Below, piece after piece: positions 27,000 through 37,663 of a DNA stretch of 64,000 nt (position 1 is its first letter; each line of letters starts with the position of its first letter). Position numbers and translations under genes: made by a program. The notes beneath the pieces were generated by a model. That model made no database searches. It worked only from the letters and a program-made list of their open reading frames with translations, and was not told the origin of the DNA. The stretch is taken from the NCBI GenBank assembly GCA_028554795.2, contig CM068831.1:32228644-32292643 (forward strand). The letters run 5' to 3'. Source of the DNA: Sinohyriopsis cumingii (lineage: Eukaryota; Mollusca; Bivalvia; Unionida; Unionidae).

Positions 27000-29382
27000 G
27001 TGGCAATTCAATGAAGGAATTGGTTTAAATCTCATAATTCATTGTAAAGATTTTTTTCAACAAAATCCACAGGCATTTTTAGTTTCATTCCCAAGATCAC
27101 TAACTGGTGAACACTGATGACACTGATTCTTGAGGAAAAAGCTTCTGAGTTGGACATGAGATGTAATCATGACTTTCATATTATTAGCCAGTGTGTTGTT
27201 TAGCTTTGGGAGAAAGATTATGCTTTGGTATTGTGACATGAACTGATCTACAACATATAAAATGCCCTTACTTATTCCACTTAAAACATACCGAACAACA
27301 AAATAAATAAACAAACAAAAGAATTAAAAAAATACTCAAGTGATGCCAACAAAATCATATTTTTATTTTTTTGTTAGTCTCTCCTTTTATCTCAGTTACA
27401 AAAAGGTCAGCGGACATTTATTAAAAGCCATGACCACCTCTGATCCCTTTATTACTTATGAGGCACTCATGAATATAGTGCATTTGGCCTTAAACAAATT
27501 ACAATAGTAAGGTCACCAATTAAAAAGCGTCTTGAACACATGTCAGCCCTCATAACCCAATTCCGCATCCAAGCATCAATGCAATTTTATTTTCAGTCTC
27601 CAGATGACTGGTTCCCACTGATTTCTGCAGTGTTTTGAACACATAATAATAGGAATCTTGTATAGTTCAAGGGCATCTGGATCAATTTCAGATATAGAAT
27701 GGTATGTGTGGTACACATCAGTTAAAGTGGTATTTTTGTCCTACCACTGTTGGAATCACATATATATTGATAGGCAAACAAATGCAGATATTTGATCAAA
27801 AAGTTAATCCAATCAAGCCATCACTGATTCCTTCTTCCTCTATCATCAACATCAAAGATAATCTCAAAATAATCTAACACAGATTCCATTATGCCTATCT
27901 GACTGCAACCTGTTACCTCTGCCCAGTTCATACTGATGCATGATGCGAACTGTTGTCAATCACTAACGGCAAAGTCAATGGACACAACATGCTTATATCA
28001 CATTATATCAGAGGTGAAATGTGGATAATCAAGACAAGATATGGTCCAAATCAACACACATCATAAAAACCCAATGGCTGGAATTTCCAGGTAACATAAA
28101 TTGTTACAATTAAATTCTAAGCATCAAAAACCTGAGGATATGTCTACTGAGAACCCTTCCCCAGAATCTGAACATATCAAGACTCCGAGGACATAATAAC
28201 AGTGACATATTCAAAATGCTGCTTTGTTTTTCCATGGTTTCTCCCTAGTCCTATATTCCAATTACTCTTTTAGGACTTTGATTTAAACATTTTTATATTT
28301 TTTTATGAAAAGTTATACTTTATACTTTAAAATTAATCTTTACTTATTTTATGAAGAAGAAAAAATGATGACTTCAATAACAACCAACTTCTGAACACTA
28401 ATGGATTTCAAAAATGTACATTTGTGAGGGTCTTAATATGTTTAGATATAGCACCATTTGAGATGCCTTTGTAATTATCCATAGTTTTACATCTTAAATT
28501 TCTTTCTTTTTTTTAAATGGTGAAATTTGTTTCATTACTGTCATTTTTTAATGTTTTAAATAAAAAAAATTAAACCAGAAGGCCAATCCCACTAATTTAA
28601 CGACAAATCTGCTGCATACATTTTGTAAAAGCTCGCGATTTGACCTTCTGAACTGTGATATGCATGCTCATGGGTGGGGTCTGCGACAGATACATAGCGT
28701 TTGCAATGTGATTAATACGATCATGATTAGAATAAATAACAAACATGTAGTAAGATTTTTACAACAATTGCAATAATGAAAGAAAAATAACAAACAGTAT
28801 TTTAAACAATATCATGCACTGCTTGAAGATTTGAAACCTCGAAAATATATAACACAATTCGCAGCTTTAAATTGTTCTGCTGGAAAGCAAAATACAGAAC
28901 TACACCCTTTCATACAAAACTACATCGTTCTATTGCATACTGTAATAATGTGCACAAAAAAATGTTACTGAAAAGATAAGTTTCACACCTTACTTCGAAA
29001 ACAGCTGCGCAAGTAGCCGTCTGCAAAGACTGGATTAGGTTACGAGATAATTAGCGACTAAAACGTTCAAATATGATCGTATTCCGGAACATCAAACATC
29101 TTAGTGACCTAGCACATAATTCTGGAGAAGAAAAAAAAAAAGTAAAGAAACCCAGCAACAAATAAAATCACCGTGCATATGCTGATGTACACAACTTTGC
29201 CTTTGTACCTTTTCAAATTTGAGTTTAACATTCAGTTTGGATTCTTTGGTTAAAAATAAATTTGAAAAATTAAAATAAATCTCCGTGATGCGAAATAAAA
29301 AATGTGTACGAATATTCAAAATGTTCTTCACTGCACAGCAAAATATAAACATATTTTCTGTTTCTCCCATTAAACCGTTTAA

Positions 29383-29383
<1 letters not shown>
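27000..29383. other. Non-coding region
   Basis: No gene or repeat family is recognised. The sequence is AT-rich with short homopolymers. On the minus strand near 29000 a GTAAGG donor-like site lies downstream of a moderately GC-rich stretch. It could be an untranslated exon of TLNRD1, but nothing confirms this. Confidence 0.4.

Positions 29384-29427
<44 letters not shown>
29384..29427. repeat. (TG)22 microsatellite
   Basis: This is an uninterrupted TG dinucleotide tract. A second cluster of TATG and TGCG tetranucleotides lies at about 29580-29636. Confidence 0.97.
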
Positions 29428-29428
<1 letters not shown>

Positions 29429-29698
29429 CATATATTTTGCATGCGATATAATATTCATTCGTTGTAATCTTTGTTAGTAAAGTGTCGCTGAGCCACTTCG
29501 TTCCGCGTGAATCGACGTGGACTGACAACCCTTATCTAATGAAAATAACTATAAATCCGTTTCAATGTATTTCATTGCAGTATGTATGTATGTATATATT
29601 CGTGCGTGCGTGCGTGCGTATGTATGTATGTATGTAGTTATGTATATATTAGCGTTTAACGGCATAGAGCGAAAATCTGCATCATGGCGTCTGTTAAA

Positions 29699-29877
29699 TG
29701 TTGTTGTTGTTGTTGTGGGGTTTAACGCCATTTTTCAGCACACGATAGGCTATACATGGCAGCCAGTATTAATGCCACATTTGCCGAATCCGAGACTCGA
29801 ACCCACGCACACAGAGGTGAGATGGCAGTGATCCGTAACGGAGAGCGCTTTAGACCACTTGGCCACTCGGGACCCCC
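29699..29877 (-). mobile_element. tRNA-derived SINE, family A, internally deleted
   Basis: It begins with the complement of the (AAC)n tail and GCGTTAAAC core, and ends with the complement of the tRNA-like head (TTAGACCACTTGGCCACTC). The roughly 70 bp of body between GGCAGCCAGTATTAATG and the head, present in the copy at 16748, is missing. Confidence 0.9.
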
Positions 29878-30084
29878 GTCTGTTAAATGTAAAGTTGCAA
29901 AAGTATAAAAAGAACAAATTGCACAAAATGATTAGGAAGGTAAAAATTTCCAAATAAAGATGAAGTACTTCAAAATAAAATACAAAAGGTAAAGATACTA
30001 AATTATATATGCAAATCTCCTTCACCCAAAAAATTCAACGACTTCTCGGTTGGTACATCATAAAGTTCTGTAACCGAGTTCGCA

Positions 30085-30336
30085 TTAAATAATTATGTTC
30101 TGCGGGGCAGACTTTGGTACAAAAGACAAAATGTATTCCAAATCACATTGAATAGTTCTGTTCTGCAGGTTAGCCATTGGTACACAAAACAAAAATGTAT
30201 TCCACAATCATATTAAATAATTCTGTTCTGCAGGGTAGACATGGGTACACAAGACAAAAATGTATCCCATAATCATATTAAATAATTCTGTTCTGCAGGG
30301 TAGACATTGGTACAATATACAAAAATGTGTTCCAGT
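30085..30336. repeat. ~66-bp tandem repeat, four copies
   Basis: Each unit contains ATTAAATAATTCTGTTCTGC followed by AGGGTAGACATTGGTACA and CAAAAATGTATTCCA-like text. Four diverged copies are visible, starting near 30085, 30149, 30214 and 30281. Confidence 0.85.
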
Positions 30337-30479
30337 GTCAGTGGACATAGTAAAGTATCCCAAGGTCTTGAATACAACTTTTTGGAAGAAAAAAACGTTT
30401 AAAACCTTTAATAAATTGTTTTAAACATTATGAAAGCTACTTAGAAAACCGCTAACAGAAATTTCTATCGAAACTCACT

Positions 30480-30872
30480 ATCAACACAACATCAGCTAAC
30501 TGCTGTGATTCCGCAAGGTTCCTTGCTAGGCCCTTTACTAATTCAACTTTATGCTAACAATAAAGCAGATAATTTGAACTCGCTTGCAATGCTATTTACT
30601 GATGATACTTATCTTGCAGTTTCTTCAACATATCCTTTACAAATACAACGGATCATCGATATTGCTCTTAAAATCTTAAAGCACGGGCAAACGAATGACA
30701 TGTTACTTTTAACACTTCGAAAACATGCGTTTTATTAATTACAAAGAGGCACGTGGACATTCCGTTTTCAATTTCTTTTTGATTATATGAATTCGCTTCC
30801 TGTTAAAAGTCATAGTCATTTAGGACAAACATTTTCCTCTGATTCTAAATGAACAAATCATTATTAGTATAA

Positions 30873-30956
<84 letters not shown>

Positions 30957-31440
30957 CTAAGAACTCTTTTCGCAGGACAATTTTAGCCAAACTATATATA
31001 AATCAAATTTTAGAATATGCTTCTGAAGTCTTGGATTACTGCTCTGTTGAAGATTAGAAATGATTAAAATAAAATCAAGCGTTACTGATTTCTCCATATC
31101 TAGCCATTTGTTGCTCTCGCGAGTATTTCTGTGCAGACACTGGTTGGGAAACTCTGCGAAATGACAAGAACAGATTACGCATAACGTATTCTATTATAAA
31201 TTGCAAGTTATTAATTATTTAAGCGTCCTCTTTCAACAAAAGAGATGTGAGTGATTACATTATCGACTACGTAGCTTACAAAGGAAAAACACCAGTCGAT
31301 GCAAGATTTAATATTTTTCAGACATCCATTCACCCATCTACGATTGGTCTTATGGAATTCTCTCCCTGAAGATATCCAAAAACCTCATAATATTTCAACC
31401 TTAAAATACACATTTATACAATTCCAATAACGTACCACCC
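30480..31440 (+). pseudogene. Degraded non-LTR reverse transcriptase, C-terminal half
   Basis: About 30505-30735 reads IPQGSLLGPLLIQLYANN and then LFTDDT, the motif B' and catalytic (xDD) boxes of a CR1-like or related LINE reverse transcriptase. A 72-bp (TA)n tract at about 30879-30950 interrupts it. After the tract, about 30985-31060 reads ILEYASEVLDYCSVED, the conserved post-RT segment, and about 31130-31440 continues with GWETLRNDKNRLR-like text and a WNSLPEDI-type ending in another frame. Stops and frame changes are frequent, so this is a dead copy distinct from the one at 4090. Confidence 0.8.
30879..30950. repeat. (TA)n microsatellite
   Basis: This TA dinucleotide tract of about 36 units lies within the LINE relic. 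Confidence 0.98.
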
Positions 31441-32845
31441 CCGTATTATATTAACCAGTGTTACCTTAACATCCTCGGTACTAACCTTGAAGACGCATCT
31501 AGTCTCCACAGATTCTATATTTATAGAGGGATAAAATATATTCGACATTTATAGAGCAAATGTAATTAATAATCCTATATATGCACGTGGTTATGATAAT
31601 GAAGACGTTTAGCACTATTTTTTCTACTGCCCCTTATTTAATAACCAAAGATCACAGCTCTTTCGCCCTATCTTTCAACACAGACCTTGTGCAACTCTAG
31701 GGATTTTACCTTGTGAAAAATACACATATATACAGAACGGGAGGGGGGCAAACCTATATACGAACGTTTTAAATTTTCGATCAAAGGAGGTCATCATAGA
31801 AGCCTCCTGGTTCATCATAGCCAGAGGTCGGAGAGCTGTCCACACAACTAAAACAAATCTAAGTGTATAATGTAAAGGTGAAATCGAACCATGTAAAAAC
31901 ACAAACTCTGTCATACTCCTAAATGTCCTGAAATATATCCACGAAAATGGATGTTTTTTGGGGGTTTTTGGTTTTTTTTTTTTTTTTCTGTAGTTATGTA
32001 TCGCTATTGAGCGTGCATTACTTGTATCCATGATTGTATCTAAGGTAGAATTAAACAAATATTATTCATTCTCAGATTAACATCAGCCTGTAAGATAATG
32101 GTCATTTGTAAACAGCTTGTTTGGATAGCTAACTTTTGTTTATGGCTGTATATTGTAATTTAAGATAATGGTAATTTTTAAATATGTTTGCATGGCCTTT
32201 TGACCTTAGAGTGGTCTGAAAGAGAACTTGTGTCTCACAGCCTGTCTTAGTTTTTATCTAAGGTAGAATTAAACAAATATTATTCATTCTCATCTTAACA
32301 TCAGCCTGTTGAATTATTTACTGTTGTGTTCAGAGGAATTATTTAAATCATTCATTTGAATTTCTACGGTGCTCATTGACCTGATAAACAATATTTTGGG
32401 TTTATTACGAATTCGTTCAAAGACATTCTGGATTAAATCATCGTGGCACATCAAAGCATTCAGGACTATTGGAATTCATTCGGAACATTCAAAACGTTTG
32501 TACTTTTAGGATTATTTGGGATTTAATTTACAATAATTTAAGTTCCTAAAATATACAGAAATTATAGATATACATAACACTTCTAACATACAATATTTTT
32601 TACCTTGATTCTTGGACGTCCTCGAATTGTTGTAAAATGAATGTCGTTTTTGCATCAATTTTTGCATGTTTTGGTAAAGAACCTAGACAAGTTAGACAAC
32701 TCATGTCCTATCCCATATTATTGAATAAAATTGACAATAAAATATGTATAAAAAAATATTGCAAACATATGTGATGACCAATGGCATTGGATCCCGTAAA
32801 AACAAACCCAAATAAAGTTTGGGATTTCTGCAACAACATTATAGA

Positions 32846-32880
<35 letters not shown>

Positions 32881-33535
32881 ATGAAGTAACAAATAAATAG
32901 ATAAATAAATAAATAAATAGATAAATAAATAAATAAATAACACGGTAAAAAATTTCCTAAATAAGTAATATGGTAGAAAATTTCCCATATATATAAATAG
33001 ATACATAAATAAATAAATAATACGGTAGAAAAACTATGTGTGAGAGGTCATACGATCCAAAACTAAGTATTCACATAATCTGCGTCATCTACGTACCTGA
33101 AATAAAAAATGATTAAAGAAGGAAAGAGAGAAGAAACGAAAGAATCGAGAAATCAGTAAGTTAACAAAAAATATTTATGACATTGCAATTACATCATTAC
33201 TTGCAATGAAACAATCAGAATCCACGGATTTACTTAATCATTTGATAAATGTGATTTACTCGGACTTTATCCACGAAAGTTCCATTGACTTCATTGTTGA
33301 ACTAAATCCTCCACTAATGTCGTAGAAAAGATGCTTGGGAAAACATTACGACATTTAATTATACCATTTAAACAGGTTTGGTTTTGAAAATGAAATTGAT
33401 TATAGTACTTTTTAGGGCACAATCAACCATAAGCCAACATAACACCAAAGTTTTCATCTATCGGAAAGAAAATTAGACCCAGCACACAAATAAACGAAGG
33501 AACGAATGAAAGTACGCACAAATGAATGAATGAAA
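31441..33535. repeat. Non-coding, with direct repeat pair and AAAT tract
   Basis: A ~55-bp phrase (ATCTAAGGTAGAATTAAACA, then AATATTATTCATTCTCA, then TAACATCAGCCTGT) occurs at about 32037-32092 and again at about 32258-32310. An AAAT/AAATAGAT tract runs from about 32845 to 32943. No gene is seen. Confidence 0.75.
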
Positions 33536-33587
33536 GTACGCACAAATGAATGAATGAATGAATGAATGAATGAATGAATGAATGAAA
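33536..33587. repeat. (AATG)n microsatellite
   Basis: Tandem AATG tetranucleotides follow a slightly longer duplicated phrase (GAAAGTACGCACAAATGAAT) at about 33505-33550. Confidence 0.95.
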
Positions 33588-34069
33588 ACAATCCCTATAG
33601 TTTTATTTACGATAATTACGCACTCACCCAACGCGCTTTCGTTATTCATACAATCTCAAAAGTCAAATTGGTCAGAAGTTCTATATTGTGAGAAGAGGAG
33701 TATTAAAATCGGGCCAATTACGCAGGGGAAAATAGGTACATTGTTTTAGTCGTGTACACAAGTTACGACTATTTCGTCATTGCATTTATATGGTAGGATA
33801 TATAAATGGTACATTGGGCCCGATATCACTCGTAAAAGTAATGACCATGTGTGGTATGCCTAATTTGAAATAATCACTTTTAATATCCAGCAACAACTAC
33901 GCCAGGAAAAAAACAGCGTGACCCTTGTCTATCCATTCTCGGATTCGACTGCCTTCGTAGAGTTTTGCTTTTAGGTCTCTTGGGCATTTCTCGCCGCCAA
34001 ATAATACAACTTGTTTATGTATGCGTAATGGTAAGTAAAACAATCTCTACAAAAGTAATCACTGAAACT

Positions 34070-34198
34070 CAGTGGTTCCCAACCTGTGATCCGCGGTTCC
34101 GGAGCGGAGATTCCAAGGGGTCAGCGAATTCACGTAGCTTCGGAGCCCTAAAGGTACAAATAAGGGGTCCTCATACTCGAAACAGGAGGGAACCACTG
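34070..34198. mobile_element. 129-bp hAT-type MITE
   Basis: The terminal inverted repeats are CAGTGGTTCCC and GGGAACCACTG, the typical ends of hAT-superfamily non-autonomous elements. The flanking 8-bp words CTGAAACT (34062-34069) and CTGTAACC (34199-34206) match at six of eight positions, consistent with an aged 8-bp target-site duplication. It has no coding capacity. Confidence 0.85.
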
Positions 34199-34206
34199 CT
34201 GTAACC

Positions 34207-35080
34207 TAAGCATTATACCTAGTGACGTTGATTAATTGTTAGCGACATTCAAGGAAACTGCGTTAGATCAGTGGTTTTAGGGCTGTAGAAACACCCTGTG
34301 TCTCAGGCCATCCCTGGTCGGCTTCCTTGCTGTGTCTATGACCTGAACAAAGGACCTAGCTCTCGTTACCTCCACATCGTAGCAAGTAATGGGTTGAAAA
34401 TGCAGCTAAAACAACCTGGTTCAGAGCATTGTGCTCAACAAAGTCAGTGAACTCTGTGAATACTCTTTGGTGAGTGCAACATCATCTATACAAAGGTATG
34501 TCACTGCCGCCGTTCAGTCGAGTTGTATGACCGCGCCAAGTAGAACTTTTTTTTATTTTTTTTACTTCTGACATTCCTGACAGCGGGGATCAAACGGGCC
34601 GGGCTGTATTTCACCCTCCTATCAGTTCGGACAATCGGACGCTCGCCGGTAATTAATAAGTTTATTTCGAGTGACCTTTGTATGCGGATGGTAAGTAAAA
34701 TACCTCTTCTTTCTATCCATAGCATTAAATCATTCAGACCACTCATTTTTTTAAAAATTAATCCCTGTCAGAACAGAACACGTGTGTGAAGTGTCGAATT
34801 TTGAATTACAGAAAATTTTAAAGTTGAATGCATTGAGCAATTAAAGTCTAATCACATTTAAGCCAGAAAAGTCTTTGTGAAGAAGTCACTTCGACTTTTC
34901 TTCGTTCATCTCCCCCCATGTCAGTGTAAACTTCAAAGGAACAGCATCCCGATCCAGTGAAATTGACCGGGGTACTTTAACACGGTTCTTAGAAAGTAAA
35001 CATTTGAGCTACCAACCCTAACCGTTTGGTAGGAACCCATGTCCACTTATCATATTTTCAAAGGGAAATTGTCATGCGCT
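34207..35080. other. Host flank of the Polinton, left
   Basis: No gene is recognisable. The segment ends in GTCATGCGCT immediately before the Polinton target-site duplication. Confidence 0.5.
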
Positions 35081-35086
35081 GTCGTA
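35081..35086. repeat. Polinton target-site duplication, left
   Basis: The 6-bp word GTCGTA sits directly outside the AG start of the terminal inverted repeat and is repeated exactly at 54161-54166. Confidence 0.95.
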
Positions 35087-35106
35087 AGTAGTGAATGGGG
35101 ATACAT

Positions 35107-35385
35107 TAGCCTCAATGGGAATTAGCTTTACGGAACCCCTTGGGAACGTTTAGCCTCAATGGAAATTTAACATGGGGAAAATCGTGGGACAATATAGCCT
35201 CAAGGGGAATTTAACATGGGACAAAAGTCTTGGGTCACTCTAGCCTCAAGGGGAATTGAACATGGGGAAAAAGTCTTGGGTCATTCTAGCCTCAAGGGGA
35301 ATTGAACATGGGGAAAAAGTCTTGGGTCACTCTAGCCTCAAGGGGAATTGAACATGGAAAAATAAAAACTTTGGGTCTGTTGAGT
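35107..35385 (+). repeat. Six 44-46-bp subrepeats in the left TIR
   Basis: Units start near 35107, 35151, 35195, 35241, 35287 and 35333, each beginning TAGCCTCAAKGGGAATT and most continuing GAACATGGGG and AAGTCTTGGGTCA. The mirror set is at about 53872-54140. They may act as binding sites for a terminal protein or replication factor, which is inference. Confidence 0.9.
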
Positions 35386-35405
35386 GACAAGGGAAAATGG
35401 AACAG

Positions 35406-35437
35406 GGTCGGGACCCTATTTTAATAGGGTTCCGACC
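35406..35437. repeat. TIR hairpin
   Basis: The arms GGTCGG-G-ACCCTATT and AATAGGGT-T-CCGACC form a near-perfect inverted repeat of 15 bp with one mismatch and a 2-base spacer. The same hairpin is in the right TIR near 53814-53845. Confidence 0.85.
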
Positions 35438-35536
35438 TGATGGGTCTATGAAAAGGGAACATACGAAAACTGAAACAGGGAGGATTCTCTATTTTTTTAA
35501 AAAATAAAAAAAATAAAAAAGGGTAGGCAATTGAAA

Positions 35537-35579
35537 GTCTATCTCTTTTCGAGAAATGTGGGTGGCCCTGAAAAGGGCC
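35537..35579 (-). promoter_or_regulatory. Histone-type 3' stem-loop cassette, unit 1
   Basis: On the minus strand, 15 nt beyond the stop codon of the 35595-35825 gene, is GGCCCTTTTCAGGGCC (35564-35579): a 6-bp stem with a TTTC loop. It is followed by ACCCACA and a purine-rich CGAAAAGAGATAG. This matches the metazoan replication-dependent histone mRNA 3' stem-loop, the downstream ACCCA and a U7-binding histone downstream element. It lies inside the TIR, so its sequence is maintained at both ends of the element. Confidence 0.8.
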
Positions 35580-35594
35580 TTTGCGTTTCTTCTT

Positions 35595-35825
35595 CTAATT
35601 TCTTCTATTTCTCCACCAGCTTCTTATTTTCTGTCCTACACTTTTTCTCTTCTTTTCTTTCTTTTCTTCCTCCTTTTTCTCTTCTTTCTGCTTCTCCTCC
35701 TCTTCTTTCTTCCTCTTCTCATTTTCTTCTTCTTTTTCAATTTTTTCGTTCCATTCTCTCATCCTTATCCTTTCCTCTTCATCCTCCTTCTCCTCCTTTA
35801 TTTCTTTCATCAGAGCACTGATCAT
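35595..35825 (-). CDS. Small charged coiled-coil protein, unit 1
   Basis: The product is 76 residues, almost entirely Glu/Lys/Arg coiled coil (residues ~8-60), with a basic end KIRSWWRNRRN. I recognise no function. It is the first of three related transcription units at the left end: the promoter cassette is at 36019-36042 and the histone-type stem-loop lies 15 nt past the stop. Just upstream, 35861-35932 holds a separate short open frame (MKTLQEILDNLGMMEA). It resembles the helical N-termini of the sister proteins but is out of frame, so the gene may be frameshifted and the true start may be at 35932. The charged repetitive frame alone would not prove coding; the shared flanks are the better evidence. 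Confidence 0.55.
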   Translation of the reverse strand: MISALMKEIKEEKEDEEERIRMREWNEKIEKEEENEKRKKEEEEKQKEEKKEEEKKEKKRKSVGQKIRSWWRNRRN

Positions 35826-36006
35826 GTAAATTGTTGATCTCCATCTTCACTCGATGGGGACTATAAGAATAGTGATCCTCGTTTAGCCTCCATCATACCC
35901 AAATTGTCCAGGATTTCTTGCAATGTTTTCATTTTATCAAGTTGGTTTGAAGCTATCTTCTTTTTTATTCTCTGTAGAATGGTTTGAACGACGAATACTG
36001 TGGGTT

Positions 36007-36042
36007 CTTATACGAAAAGCGCGGACGTGATGGAAAACATCC
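36007..36042 (-). promoter_or_regulatory. Left-end promoter cassette, unit 1
   Basis: The plus strand reads GCGCGGACGTGATGGAAAAC (36019 onward), so for the minus-strand gene it is a GTTTTCC..TCACGTCCGCGC element followed 5-12 nt later by a TATA-like CGTATAAG (36007-36014). A second, weaker copy is at 36089-36111. The same element precedes units 2 and 3. Confidence 0.65.
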
Positions 36043-36134
36043 CCCTAAAGCCCAAAAGTTATATTACCTAGATCATCTCTTAAAACGTGCGCACGTGAAG
36101 GAAAACATTCCCTACTTTTCTCATTTCATATGAT

Positions 36135-36285
36135 CTACTATCCACATACCTTAATCAACAATAAACAAACCCAAAATCTACTATCCACACACGCAAAACA
36201 TTAAAATCAAACCCCAAATTTACTATCCACACAAACCAACTTAAGCTTTTACATAACCCAATAATCTACTATCCACACAAAGGTA
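36135..36285. repeat. Iterated CTACTATCCACACA motif, block 1
   Basis: Copies begin near 36135, 36178, 36221 and 36266, spaced 43-45 bp, each with (C/T)TACTATCCACA. A second block is at about 37004, 37040 and 37091. The blocks lie upstream of units 1 and 2, so they may be enhancer-like. A (CA)11 tract follows at about 36299-36320. Confidence 0.7.
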
Positions 36286-36379
36286 CGTGATCGCTTACAC
36301 ACACACACACACACACACACGGAAAAAAGAGTCAGTGTTTATATTCACACTACTCTACATACACACATTGGCAAATCGA

Positions 36380-36423
36380 TTGTTATTTCTTTTCTAAAGG
36401 TTTGGGTAGCCCTGAAAAGGGCT
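36380..36423 (-). promoter_or_regulatory. Histone-type 3' stem-loop cassette, unit 2
   Basis: On the minus strand AGCCCTTTTCAGGGCT (36408-36423) forms the same 6-bp stem and TTTC loop, followed by ACCCA and then AGAAAAGAAATAAC. The outer stem pair is A-T instead of G-C, a compensatory change that keeps pairing. The stem lies 28 nt past the stop of the 36452-36808 gene. Confidence 0.8.
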
Positions 36424-36451
36424 GTTTGTTTTTGAACTCCATGGCACCTGG

Positions 36452-36808
36452 TTAATGATGGCACCTTCCAGGCCTGGCACCACACACACATCTTCTTCCC
36501 CAGTCTCTTTTCACTCTTTTTGGGGGGAGAGCAGAGGCGGGATAAGTGGCTTCAGAATCCCAATTTTCTGTCTCTGGGATTCTGAAATTTCCTCTCTCTT
36601 TTTCTTCCTCTTCTTTGTTTCTTCTCTCCTCTTCTTCTTTGTTTCTTCTCTCCTCCTCTTCTTTGTTTCTTCTCTCCTCCTCTTTCAATCTTCCCTCTTC
36701 TACTATGGCCTCTGCAGCCAGCTCATTCACTATACGCCTGGCATATTCCAGGTGTACATGAAGTTCAAGCAGTTTTGCTAGTCTGGTGTTCATTCTGGTG
36801 TTGATCAA
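36452..36808 (-). CDS. Charged coiled-coil protein, unit 2
   Basis: The product is 118 residues. An N-terminal helix (residues ~7-28, with TRLAKLLELHVHLEYARRIV) resembles the unit 3 N-terminus. It is followed by Glu/Arg-rich repeats of EEERRNKE (residues ~42-70) and a C-terminal segment with CVCGARPGRCHH. The function is unknown. The promoter cassette plus TATA (minus strand TATAAATT at 36843-36850) lie about 35 nt upstream of the start, and the histone-type stem-loop lies downstream. The frame is intact. Confidence 0.7.
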   Translation of the reverse strand: MINTRMNTRLAKLLELHVHLEYARRIVNELAAEAIVEEGRLKEEERRNKEEEERRNKEEEERRNKEEEEKERGNFRIPETENWDSEATYPASALPPKRVKRDWGRRCVCGARPGRCHH

Positions 36809-36842
36809 TCAACAAGGGTAGCTAGACTGCCGAGTGATTTTC

Positions 36843-36880
36843 AATTTATAGTGAAAGCGCGGACGTGAAGGAAAACATCC
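36843..36880 (-). promoter_or_regulatory. Left-end promoter cassette, unit 2
   Basis: GCGCGGACGTGAAGGAAAAC begins at 36857 on the plus strand and a minus-strand TATAAATT lies at 36843-36850. A degenerate second copy is at 36922-36945, about 65 bp further upstream. Confidence 0.7.
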
Positions 36881-37182
36881 ACTAAAACAAACTTGATATT
36901 ACCTGGATCATGACCAAACAACGCACGGACCTAAAAGAAACATTCACTGACTTTTTTATACTACCCATTACTAATTTAAAAATTTTCATTACGCACTTCA
37001 ATATACTATCCACATACGCAAAGCAATCAAACCCCAAATCTACTCTCCCCACACGTCAAACACCAAAAAAAAAAAAAACATGATCTTAATCTACTATCCA
37101 CACAAACGTACGTGAGCACTATAAAAAAGAGAGTGAGTGTTTATATTCACACTACTCTACATACACACATTGGCAAATGGAT

Positions 37183-37226
37183 TGTTATTTCTTTTCTAGA
37201 GTATTGGGGTAGCCCTGAAAAGGGCT
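37183..37226 (-). promoter_or_regulatory. Histone-type 3' stem-loop cassette, unit 3
   Basis: AGCCCTTTTCAGGGCT on the minus strand (37211-37226) is followed by ACCCCA and AGAAAAGAAATAAC. The stem begins 13 nt past the stop of the 37240-37635 gene. About 50 bp downstream of it (to ~37134) is nearly identical to the corresponding unit 2 sequence (36335-36384), showing the units arose by an ~803-bp tandem duplication. Confidence 0.8.
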
Positions 37227-37239
37227 GTTTTTTTGTTTG

Positions 37240-37635
37240 CTATGGCAATCTTTTAGTTTCTAAGAATGCGACGTCCTCTGACGATAACTTTCTGACGATA
37301 GGTCTGCTTCTTCGGAAAGAGAAGAAGAACTCTTTGGTGTCGATACGACAATCGACAAAGCCTCTGTCAGCTTCAGGTTGTTGCTGCTGTTGCTGCTGTT
37401 GCTGCTCTCTCTGCTGTTTCTGAAGTCTGTACTTCTCTGTCCATTCTTCTTTCTCCATGTTCACTTCTTCTCTGAAGAGCTCTTCTATCAGGTCTTCAGT
37501 GACTTTTAGCATTCTCACATTCTCTATCTCTTCTGGCTTCGGTATCAGACTGTGTCTCACCCTATGCAAATTCACGTAGGCTTCGTTTAGCTTAGCTAGT
37601 TTGGAGCACATCTTCGTAGGAGGATGAGTCGACAA
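37240..37635 (-). CDS. Q-rich coiled-coil protein, unit 3
   Basis: The product is 131 residues. An N-terminal helix (KMCSKLAKLNEAYVNLHRVRH, residues ~8-29) is shared with unit 2. An acidic middle leads to a poly-Gln run (residues ~80-90), then a basic tail with FRRSRPIVRKLSSEDVAF. I recognise no function. It has the full promoter cassette, with a weak TATA-like TTTAAAT at 37664-37670, and the histone-type 3' cassette. The frame is intact and this is the most conserved-looking of the three sister genes. Confidence 0.75.
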   Translation of the reverse strand: MSTHPPTKMCSKLAKLNEAYVNLHRVRHSLIPKPEEIENVRMLKVTEDLIEELFREEVNMEKEEWTEKYRLQKQQREQQQQQQQQQPEADRGFVDCRIDTKEFFFSFRRSRPIVRKLSSEDVAFLETKRLP

Positions 37636-37663
37636 TGGATGGTTAGACTGGAGGCTACCCCGG

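Larger units (their letters stand above)
35087..35583 (+). repeat. Polinton terminal inverted repeat, left
   Basis: This 497-bp repeat matches 53664-54160 in inverted orientation. From the tip inward it holds six ~44-46-bp subrepeats, a long perfect-arm hairpin, an A/T-rich tract (about 35491-35520), and at its inner edge the histone-type stem-loop cassette that forms the 3' end of the first minus-strand gene. Confidence 0.95.

Noticed and set aside
34501-34746. Minus-strand 81-codon frame near the Polinton left flank
   Set aside because: It has no recognisable motif and no regulatory context, and its length is within chance expectation.
35595-35837. Plus-strand Phe/Ser/Leu-rich frames opposite unit 1
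   Set aside because: These are antisense shadows of a Glu/Lys-rich coiled-coil gene. Flanking regulatory cassettes are oriented for the minus strand.
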